Part shown: in pieces, positions 1 through 4,903 of the stretch
Layout: each line of letters begins with the position of its first letter
How positions within the stretch are numbered: position 1 is the first letter of the stretch
From: Verrucomicrobiota bacterium
GTDB taxonomy: Bacteria; Verrucomicrobiota; Verrucomicrobiia; Verrucomicrobiales; DEV007
Direction: 5' to 3'
Assembly: GCA_020629815.1 (NCBI GenBank)
Contig: JAHDCN010000207.1
Coordinates: 1 to 5,464 of the forward strand
Length of the DNA: 5,464 nt
Translations under genes and position numbers: made by a program
The notes under the pieces: model-generated
What the model saw: only the letters and a program-made list of their open reading frames with translations
The model's database searches: none
What the model was told of the DNA's origin: nothing

Positions 1-311
1 TCATCGTGGTGTTCTCCGTAGTCTTCTTCGACAAGATCAAAATTGACGATCCAGTCGGTGCGATCTCCGTTCACGGTGTCTGCGGTATCTGGGGTATCCT
101 GGCCTGCGCGATCTTTGACACAACTGATGGTGGCTTCACTATCGGTGGTCAGCTGGTAGGTGTCCTCGCAGTAGCAGCAGCAGCATTTGTTCTTTCTTTC
201 ATCACCTTCTTCATCCTGAAGATGATCATGGGTGTTCGCGTGAGCGAAGAAGAAGAAGCCGAAGGTCTGGATATCGCCGAACACGGTGCTCCTGCCTACG
301 GTCTGGACTAA
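1..311 (+). CDS. amt: Ammonium transporter (Amt/AmtB), C-terminal part only
   Basis: This is the last 102 codons of an Amt/MEP/Rh family ammonium channel, an inner-membrane protein; the 5' end lies before the window, and the reading frame is open from base 3. The visible part has the DDP...SVHGVCG motif typical of transmembrane helix 10. Its His (codon at 72-74) matches the second pore histidine of the twin-His pair (H318 in E. coli AmtB). A final hydrophobic helix ([16 protein letters not shown]) follows, and then the cytoplasmic tail [14 protein letters not shown]...EHG...YGLD, which in this family contacts PII (GlnK) proteins. The GTG at base 6 lies inside the domain and is not the real start. 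A terminator follows directly, and a second amt gene lies about 200 bp downstream. The family assignment is very secure; ammonium specificity is inferred from the family. Confidence 0.96.
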   Translation, partial: IVVFSVVFFDKIKIDDPVGAISVHGVCGIWGILACAIFDTTDGGFTIGGQLVGVLAVAAAAFVLSFITFFILKMIMGVRVSEEEEAEGLDIAEHGAPAYGLD

Positions 312-343
312 GAGAATTCCACTCAATCACAACAACAAATTAT

Positions 344-399
344 CATGCGCGGCGGGAGCAATTCACAGGAGGAGAAACGATCTCGCCGCGCATGTTTTT
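344..399 (+). terminator. Intrinsic terminator after the first amt gene
   Basis: A GC-rich stem is formed by 344-357 and 381-394: 11 perfect pairs (CATGCGCGGCG with CGCCGCGCATG), then a G-T, a G-C and an A-T pair. The loop is about 23 nt, and five T residues (395-399) follow directly. It lies 33 bp after the stop codon of the upstream amt gene. This is the standard shape of a Rho-independent terminator, and it should separate transcription of the two amt genes. Confidence 0.9.
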
Positions 400-419
400 C
401 CCGAATCTGCTAGACAGAT

Positions 420-435
420 TGGCATAAATTTTGCT
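420..435 (+). promoter_or_regulatory. Sigma-54 (RpoN) -24/-12 promoter of the second amt gene
   Basis: The sequence TGGCATAAATTTTGCT fits the sigma-54 consensus TGGCAYRN4TTGCW at every defined position. The invariant GG (421-422) and GC (433-434) are separated by exactly 10 bases. Transcription would start near base 446, giving a leader of about 73 nt before the ATG at 519. Placement upstream of an ammonium transporter makes biological sense, because amtB genes in proteobacteria are under sigma-54/NtrC control. I found no clear NtrC-type dyad upstream, so the activator is unknown. The promoter is predicted from sequence only. Confidence 0.82.
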
Positions 436-449
436 TCAACGAGGGGTGT

Positions 450-487
450 GACAACGCGTTTCGATCGAAAGATCGGGGCGCGTTGTC
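450..487 (+). promoter_or_regulatory. Leader hairpin with GAAA loop upstream of the second amt gene
   Basis: Arms 450-466 and 471-487 can form an uninterrupted 17-bp RNA stem: GACAACGCG with CGCGTTGTC (9 pairs), three consecutive U-G wobbles (459-461 with 476-478), then CGATC with GATCG. The loop is the GNRA tetraloop GAAA (467-470). No T-run follows, so it is not an intrinsic terminator. It begins about 4 nt after the start point predicted from the sigma-54 promoter and ends 31 nt before the ATG. It could protect the 5' end of the mRNA or bind a regulator. The structure can be read directly; its role is not known. Confidence 0.7.
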
Positions 488-518
488 CTTATTGTTCAAC
501 CCTTGTTTAAGTATAAAT

Positions 519-1835
519 ATGACAAACGCCAATCGGCCTCTGTGGAGGTCACTATTGTCGGCGGTAGCGGTATTTTTCGCTGCCGGAGGAACCCTGCTTG
601 CGCAGGATGCTGCATCGCCACCCGTCGAAGCTGCTGTAGGTGCGGCTAACACCGCCTGGATCATGACGGCAACCGCGCTGGTGCTGTTTATGACCCTTCC
701 TGGACTCGCCCTTTTCTACGGCGGTCTGGTTCACAAACGCAACGTGCTGTCAGTGCTCATGCACTGTTTTGCCATGGCCTGTATTCTCAGCATTGCCTGG
801 CTCGTATGCGGCTATACCATTGCGCTTGGTGGCAGTGGGCCCTACATCGGTGGCTTTTCAGCTCTCTTTGGAAAAGGCCTGACTACGGCAGATTCCGGAG
901 GAGAAGGAATTCCGGATATTCTCGGCTTTGCCTTCCAGATGACTTTCTTCATCATTACTCCTGCTCTCGTGGTAGGAACATTTGTCGAGCGGGTCAAGTT
1001 CTCCGCTGTGATGTTGTTTGCTGTCCTTTGGGGCCTGCTTTGTTATGCACCGATTTGCCACATGGTCTGGGGTGAAGGTGGTTGGTTGCTGGAAAAAGGT
1101 ACGATCGATCTCGCTGGTGGTGTGGTGGTTCACATTACTGCGGGTGTCGCTGCTTTGGTCTTCTGTATCATGATTGGACCTCGTAAGAATCCGGCTCCGC
1201 CTCACAACCTTACCATGACCGTAATAGGAACCAGTATGCTCTGGGTCGGCTGGTTCGGCTTCAACGGTGGCAGCGGTCTGGCAGCGAATGGCGCAGGCGT
1301 GATGGCGATCGTTGTGACTCACATTTCTGCAGCTGCGGGGGCTCTGACCTGGATGATCATTGATGTCATGACAACGAAGAAGCCAACTGTTCTGGGTATC
1401 TGTACCGGAGCGATTGCAGGTCTTGCCGCGATTACTCCTGCCTCCGGTGTGGCGGGTCCAATGGGTGGCTTGCTGATCGGTATCGCTTCCGGCGCCATTT
1501 GCTGGTTCTTTTCGATCACGATTAAGAACAAGTTCGGATACGACGATTCACTCGACGTAGTTGGTGTCCACGGTGTGGGTGGTTTGGTTGGTACTCTACT
1601 CGCCGCCGTCGTAATGGTTCCCGCTTTTCAGGGAGTAGGCGACACCGGTATCGGAATTGGGAAGCAACTTGGGATCCAGGCTTTGGCCTCCGGGTTTACC
1701 ATCGTCTACACCTTGGTAGTCACCGTCGTGATCCTTTTTATCATCAAGGCGACCGTTGGTCTTCGTGTCTCTGAAGATGAAGAGACCAAGGGACTCGACC
1801 AGTCTGCTCACGGAGAATCCGGATACGATCTTTGA
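519..1835 (+). CDS. amt: Ammonium transporter Amt/AmtB, complete
   Basis: This is a full-length (438 aa) Amt/MEP/Rh ammonium channel of the cytoplasmic membrane. An N-terminal signal peptide (1-28, likely cut after LLA) precedes about 11 membrane helices. Residues matching E. coli AmtB are visible: F143 (F107) and F248 (F215) of the Phe gate, W184 (W148), D197 (D160), the twin pore histidines H205 and H351 (H168, H318), and S252 (S219). The tail RVSEDEETKGLD...HGESGYDL fits the PII-contacting C-terminus. The ATG at 519 is chosen because it starts a good signal peptide and lies downstream of the predicted sigma-54 start point; the in-frame GTG at 483 falls inside the leader hairpin. There is no clear ribosome binding site. 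The upstream neighbour is a paralogue, but the two are separated by a terminator and this gene has its own promoter, which suggests induction under nitrogen limitation. Confidence 0.96.
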   Translation: MTNANRPLWRSLLSAVAVFFAAGGTLLAQDAASPPVEAAVGAANTAWIMTATALVLFMTLPGLALFYGGLVHKRNVLSVLMHCFAMACILSIAWLVCGYTIALGGSGPYIGGFSALFGKGLTTADSGGEGIPDILGFAFQMTFFIITPALVVGTFVERVKFSAVMLFAVLWGLLCYAPICHMVWGEGGWLLEKGTIDLAGGVVVHITAGVAALVFCIMIGPRKNPAPPHNLTMTVIGTSMLWVGWFGFNGGSGLAANGAGVMAIVVTHISAAAGALTWMIIDVMTTKKPTVLGICTGAIAGLAAITPASGVAGPMGGLLIGIASGAICWFFSITIKNKFGYDDSLDVVGVHGVGGLVGTLLAAVVMVPAFQGVGDTGIGIGKQLGIQALASGFTIVYTLVVTVVILFIIKATVGLRVSEDEETKGLDQSAHGESGYDL

Positions 1836-1840
1836 TATCC

Positions 1841-1872
1841 AATTGAAAAACTTTTACCCCTTTTGGGGTAAG
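1841..1872 (-). terminator. Probable terminator for the minus-strand prepilin-like gene
   Basis: TTACCCC (1854-1860) and GGGGTAA (1865-1871) form a 7-bp perfect stem with a 4-nt loop. Read on the minus strand, the stem is followed after two bases and a G by five T residues (complement of 1846-1850). It lies about 45 bp beyond the stop of the minus-strand gene. The stem is short and the T-run is slightly displaced, so this is less certain than the partner terminator at 1882-1919. Confidence 0.55.
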
Positions 1873-1881
1873 CGAGAATAC

Positions 1882-1919
1882 GCCCTGCTGGATAGAATTC
1901 CGGCAGGGCTTTCTTTTTT
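1882..1919 (+). terminator. Intrinsic terminator after the second amt gene
   Basis: GCCCTGCTGG (1882-1891) pairs with CCGGCAGGGC (1900-1909), a 10-bp stem with one G-T pair and an 8-nt loop. A T-rich run with a single C (1910-1919) follows. It begins 46 bp after the stop codon of the second amt gene and its T-run reaches the stop codon of the convergent gene. Confidence 0.88.
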
Positions 1920-2673
1920 ACCGTCCTGTGGTTCGGCCATGGGACGGGAATTCTTCACTGTCTCCGTCTTCCGGTTTAGGTTCAGTCTGGCTTGGTGCAG
2001 ACGCAGTATCAGCTGGATCGATTGCAGTTGATCCGGGCGCGGGCTCAAAATTGTTTTCGGGGATCGATGCACCATCTCCTTCCTGCCTCAAAGAATCTCC
2101 AGGGTCGAGCGTACTTAGGGTGCCATCGTTCTCTTCCGGAACCTCCGGAAGCCCGGCCATGAAACGCCCGCCAACAACGACATCAAATTCACCATTAATC
2201 TTGAGGACCTCATCCGGATCAATTTCACTGTAGATTCCACCTCCGCCTTTGGGACCACTTAAGCCTCCGCCAGTATTGGTAGGTGCACCTTCAGGGAAGT
2301 AGCGAAGTTGCTCCCCGTTCATGGCCAAGTATTGAGAGGCTGCGTTTTGCTCCTCCGCTGATAAACCACTTAACCCAAAATAAGTTCCCTCAAAAGCTCC
2401 ATCGTCCGCCAGGCCACCATTAACGGTGTTGGAAATCACTCGCTCTAAGTCATCACCGCTTTGTTGAAAGAAAAGGCCCGCATTGTGGGCAGCTTCATAA
2501 ACAGAAGCGATATTTTGCGCGTTTCGCTTTGCCGCTGCCTCGCGGGAAGCGTCACTGGTATCTGTGAGAGTAGGGATCGCGATGGCGGAAAGGACTCCGA
2601 TAATTCCGATAACTGACAACATCTCAGTAAGAGAGAAACCAGCATATTGATTGGAGGATTTTAGGGATTTCAT
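1918..2673 (-). CDS. Prepilin-like protein (type IV pilin / type II secretion pseudopilin N-terminus)
   Basis: This is a 251-aa protein with a class III (prepilin peptidase) signal: a basic 12-residue leader MKSLKSSNQYAG, then FSLTEMLSVIGIIGVLSAIAIP. Cleavage is predicted after G12, with F13 as the first mature residue and the conserved Glu at +5 (E17). Residues 13-35 form the hydrophobic helix that anchors and packs such subunits in the inner membrane or pseudopilus. An Ala- and Asn-rich amphipathic stretch (40-70) and a Gly-rich segment (133-147) follow. Residues from about 174 to the end are low-complexity, acidic and rich in Pro, Ser and Thr. There are no cysteines. No other secretion or pilus genes are visible, so it is an orphan here; PVC bacteria often carry many such scattered genes. 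The start is set by the leader motif, and no Shine-Dalgarno is seen. Its role (minor pilin, pseudopilin or other surface protein) cannot be decided. Confidence 0.9.
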   Translation of the reverse strand: MKSLKSSNQYAGFSLTEMLSVIGIIGVLSAIAIPTLTDTSDASREAAAKRNAQNIASVYEAAHNAGLFFQQSGDDLERVISNTVNGGLADDGAFEGTYFGLSGLSAEEQNAASQYLAMNGEQLRYFPEGAPTNTGGGLSGPKGGGGIYSEIDPDEVLKINGEFDVVVGGRFMAGLPEVPEENDGTLSTLDPGDSLRQEGDGASIPENNFEPAPGSTAIDPADTASAPSQTEPKPEDGDSEEFPSHGRTTGR

Positions 2674-2850
2674 TGTGTTGTGTGCTCGTGACTGCTTTAA
2701 GACAGTTCGCTAATTTGGAGTCAGAAATGAAAAAATCAATAAAAACAATAAATTTCATAATCGAGAAGCCGTAGCTGTTGTCTTCTCAAAAAGCTCGAAA
2801 ATGATGATTCCTTTCTCGACAGGAACTGCGCCGAATCGTAATTTTCCAGT
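2674..2850. other. Divergent intergenic region
   Basis: This 177-bp region separates the minus-strand prepilin-like gene from the plus-strand gene cluster and should hold promoters for both. It contains an AT-rich, A-tract-bearing stretch at about 2726-2760. I could not find a convincing -35/-10 or sigma-54 promoter on either strand. A short 7-bp inverted repeat (2761-2767 with 2813-2819) is too weak to call an operator. Confidence 0.5.
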
Positions 2851-3354
2851 GTGCAAGAGTACGCCTACATTCACGACGAAGACAATGTTCCTGAGACTTT
2901 GATGGAAGTTCCCTTCCTGGAGTCTTTTTCAAAAGATCACTTGGATCAAGTTCTTCACGCCAGTGCTTTCATCGAGTGCGAAGAAGGAGACGTGATCATT
3001 GCGGAAGGCGATGAAGCCTCCAGAATCTACATCCTCCTGGGCGGGACGGTCGCTGTTGAGAAAAACGGTGACCGGATTGTCGAGATGAATACGGTTGGGG
3101 ATATTTTTGGCGAATTGGCCGCTTTGGAAGACGAAGTGAGATCTGCTTCTGTGGTATCCGTAGGCAACTGCTTCTGTCTGGCCGTTGACCAGAGATTTCT
3201 CGAGGAAATCATGCCGCGCGATAACAATCCTGCATTCTATGCCGCGCTCTATGAGTTTATTGCCAAACTCACTACAAAGCGATTGAAAGCAACATCCGAC
3301 TACCTGGCCACGCTGGATCAGGAATTGCGGGAGTTGAAATCTGTCGCGAAGTGA
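2851..3354 (+). CDS. Single-domain cyclic-nucleotide-binding protein
   Basis: The 167-aa product is essentially one cNMP-binding domain of the CRP/PKA-regulatory type (residues about 17-125) plus a C-terminal helical segment (128-165). A beta-roll pattern is visible ([24 protein letters not shown]). The phosphate-binding cassette is [20 protein letters not shown] (83-102), with E88 and R97 in the positions that grip the ribose and cyclic phosphate; R-S-A resembles the RSA of E. coli CRP. No DNA-binding helix-turn-helix or catalytic domain follows, so it probably acts by protein contact. The start is uncertain: GTG 2851 is the first possible start after an in-frame stop at 2839-2841, but ATG 2902 (residue 18), just before the domain, is a good alternative. 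It is first of four closely spaced plus-strand genes. cAMP or cGMP binding is inferred from the family. Confidence 0.88.
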   Translation: MQEYAYIHDEDNVPETLMEVPFLESFSKDHLDQVLHASAFIECEEGDVIIAEGDEASRIYILLGGTVAVEKNGDRIVEMNTVGDIFGELAALEDEVRSASVVSVGNCFCLAVDQRFLEEIMPRDNNPAFYAALYEFIAKLTTKRLKATSDYLATLDQELRELKSVAK

Positions 3355-3376
3355 GGATTCCTACTCGGACTTTTTT

Positions 3377-4405
3377 ATGAAATATCGACTCCTTCTCTCG
3401 ACGTCTATTTTAGTTGCCTGTGTTTTCGGCTTTGTCTTCAACGGCAGCAGTAAACACCACGGGGATCATGGCAAGAAGCTGAAGCTTCTTCTGATTGATG
3501 GCCAAAATAACCATGCCTGGAAAGATACCTCGCCGGTTTTGCAAAAGATTCTTGCCGATTCAGGTCGTTTTGAAGTGACGGTCAGCACTACACCTCCTTC
3601 GCCTCCACGTGCTCCGCGCAAGCCCAAGGACGCTGATGATGCAGCGAAAAAGAAATTTGCTGACGATATTCGAAAATGGGAAGCCGAAACCAAGAAGATC
3701 AAAGAAGAAAGCCAGGCAAAATGGGACGCCTGGCGCCCTGATTTTTCCAAATACGATGTGGTGGTTTCCAACTACAACGGTGAGCTGTGGCCGGAAGAAG
3801 TGCAGAAATCTTTTGAAAGCTATGTCTCAGAAGGTGGCGGTTTTGTTTCCGTGCATGCAGCGGATAACGCATTCCCCCAATGGAAAGCCTACAATGAGAT
3901 GATCGCCGTCGGCGGTTGGGGTGGGCGTAGCGAGCTCTCCGGTCCCTACCTCAGACTTCGGGACGGCAAGTGGATCAAAGACACCACCGAGGGCAGAGGA
4001 GGAGCGCACGGTTCCCAGCATGAATTTGTGGTGAAGACTCAAGAGGCAGAGCACCCGATCATGAAAGGGATTCCTTCCGAGTGGCTGCATGCTCAGGATG
4101 AGCTGTACGACCGTCTTCGTGGTCCGGCAAAAAATGTCACAGTTTTGGCCTATGCCCATGCCAGTGAAGAGACTCGAGGGTCGGGCGAAAATGAGCCGAT
4201 TCTCATGGCGATTGACTATGGCAAAGGCAAGTGTTTCCACACCACGATGGGCCACAGCGTTGTTTCGATGAACTGCCTCGGCTTTCAGGAAACCCTGAAG
4301 CGCGGTGCCGAATGGGTGGCAACTGGCAAGGTCACTTTCCCGGAAGTGAAAGACCTGAAAGCAGACCAAGTTACCGTTGCTGAGGTGAAAGTGGCTGCAG
4401 AATAG
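3377..4405 (+). CDS. Exported ThuA-domain protein
   Basis: This 342-aa protein belongs to the ThuA family (class I glutamine-amidotransferase-like fold), named after a rhizobial trehalose-utilisation protein; related PVC proteins are thought to act in periplasmic sugar metabolism, but the reaction here is not known. Family blocks are clear: DGQNNH (41-46), [19 protein letters not shown] (121-139), [17 protein letters not shown] (153-169), [13 protein letters not shown] (179-191), [22 protein letters not shown] (226-247, described by its ends HPI and DRL) and [17 protein letters not shown] (278-294). The N-terminus is an export signal: MKYR, then a hydrophobic run. LVAC (12-15) could be a lipobox, although the hydrophobic run continues past Cys15. 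Residues 73-119 are a Pro-rich then strongly charged Lys/Glu/Ala helical insert between the second and third strands. The gene begins 22 bp after the cNMP-binding gene. Confidence 0.93.
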   Translation: MKYRLLLSTSILVACVFGFVFNGSSKHHGDHGKKLKLLLIDGQNNHAWKDTSPVLQKILADSGRFEVTVSTTPPSPPRAPRKPKDADDAAKKKFADDIRKWEAETKKIKEESQAKWDAWRPDFSKYDVVVSNYNGELWPEEVQKSFESYVSEGGGFVSVHAADNAFPQWKAYNEMIAVGGWGGRSELSGPYLRLRDGKWIKDTTEGRGGAHGSQHEFVVKTQEAEHPIMKGIPSEWLHAQDELYDRLRGPAKNVTVLAYAHASEETRGSGENEPILMAIDYGKGKCFHTTMGHSVVSMNCLGFQETLKRGAEWVATGKVTFPEVKDLKADQVTVAEVKVAAE

Positions 4406-4408
4406 ACC

Positions 4409-4440
4409 TAACCCTGTTTGATTGAAGAGTTAACCCTGTT
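4409..4440 (+). repeat. Pair of 10-bp direct repeats 22 bp apart
   Basis: TAACCCTGTT occurs at 4409-4418 and again at 4431-4440, start to start 22 bp, about two turns of the DNA helix. Both copies lie in the 40-bp gap between the ThuA-domain gene and the next gene. The repeats are exact. Whether they are protein-binding sites or chance is not known. Confidence 0.6.
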
Positions 4441-4467
4441 GCAACGTGTTTCGAAAGACGCTGCAAC
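4438..4467 (+). repeat. 30-bp imperfect inverted repeat across the GTG start of the membrane-protein gene
   Basis: Centred between 4452 and 4453, 13 of 15 position pairs are complementary: GTTGCA with TGCAAC at the outside, CGT with ACG in the middle, and TTTC with GAAA at the centre; the two mismatches are A4444/C4461 and G4448/G4457. The proposed GTG start (4446-4448) lies in the left arm. In RNA this would be a hairpin hiding the start codon; in DNA it would be a palindromic site. Confidence 0.62.
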
Positions 4468-4856
4468 GTCATCTGTTCAGTTTACTGGCCTTGGTCCTAC
4501 TGGTCGTTTGCCTGTTTTCCTGGTGGAACAGCAGCCGTGAGTGGTCCGCCCGCTTTCTCGAAACTCCGATTGGAAATTTCGGCTCCTACGCGGAGTCATC
4601 GACTTTGACTTTCAGCGCGAAATTCATGTTTCATGAACCGCGATGGAATGCTTCAACTTCGGTAGATCCCATTTCCGGTGATCACATGAAATTTGTCTGG
4701 CGGTTGCCATCGCTGCGGGGTGATGGCTACGGGGCCCGTCTGTTTTTTATTCCACACTGGCAGGTCGCTGTTGGTGCGATTTTCGCGGGAGCTATGGCCC
4801 TATGGTGGGAGAACTCTCGACTCAAAAAGGAACAAATCGAGCCCTCTGAAGAGTAA
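4446..4856 (+). CDS. Small two-helix membrane protein of unknown function
   Basis: The 136-aa product has a basic N-terminus (MFRKTLQRH), a first membrane helix (10-27), a polar extracytoplasmic-type middle (28-98) and a second membrane helix (about 105-121) led in by FIPHWQ (101-106). A charged tail (ENSRLKKEQIEPSEE) ends it. The layout and the hydrophobic-x-P-H-W motif before the second helix resemble a very common family of uncharacterised proteins in Planctomycetota and Verrucomicrobiota; that link is from memory and no function is known. The GTG at 4446 is the first start after an in-frame TAA (4431-4433), and the next Met is residue 61, beyond the first helix, so GTG is preferred. A purine-rich GAAGAG lies too far upstream (16 bp) to be a good ribosome binding site. 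The gene sits between the ThuA-domain and YrbL-like genes. Confidence 0.78.
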   Translation: MFRKTLQRHLFSLLALVLLVVCLFSWWNSSREWSARFLETPIGNFGSYAESSTLTFSAKFMFHEPRWNASTSVDPISGDHMKFVWRLPSLRGDGYGARLFFIPHWQVAVGAIFAGAMALWWENSRLKKEQIEPSEE

Positions 4857-4903
4857 AGGCAGGTTGCATTGTGTTACAGGAATGACACATTGCGATCCTG
4901 AGC

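Noticed and set aside
312..419. NtrC-type enhancer upstream of the sigma-54 promoter
   Set aside because: No TGCAC-N5-GTGCA-like dyad is visible; the only strong dyad is the terminator stem of the upstream gene.
483..518. Upstream in-frame GTG start extending the second Amt by 12 residues
   Set aside because: It lies inside the leader hairpin, would put polar and Pro/Cys residues before the signal peptide, and ATG 519 gives a standard signal peptide.
858..1322. 154-codon minus-strand frame opposite the second amt gene
   Set aside because: It is antisense to conserved Amt sequence, has no recognisable domain, and its His/Ser/Arg-rich composition is that of a shadow frame.
2700..2760. Sigma-70-like promoter for the prepilin-like gene (TTGATT on the minus strand with a 17-bp spacer)
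   Set aside because: The matching -10 hexamer (AAATTA) is too poor to support a call.
2761..2819. 7-bp inverted repeat TCGAGAA / TTCTCGA in the divergent intergenic region
   Set aside because: Arms are short and 45 bp apart, and such a match is expected by chance.
3827..4369. 180-codon minus-strand frame opposite the ThuA-domain gene
   Set aside because: The sense frame carries all the ThuA family motifs; the antisense product has no coherent features.
4870..4889. TGTGT/ACACA inverted repeat between the membrane-protein and YrbL-like genes
   Set aside because: Only 5 bp per arm, with no T-run and no conserved context; too weak for a terminator or operator.
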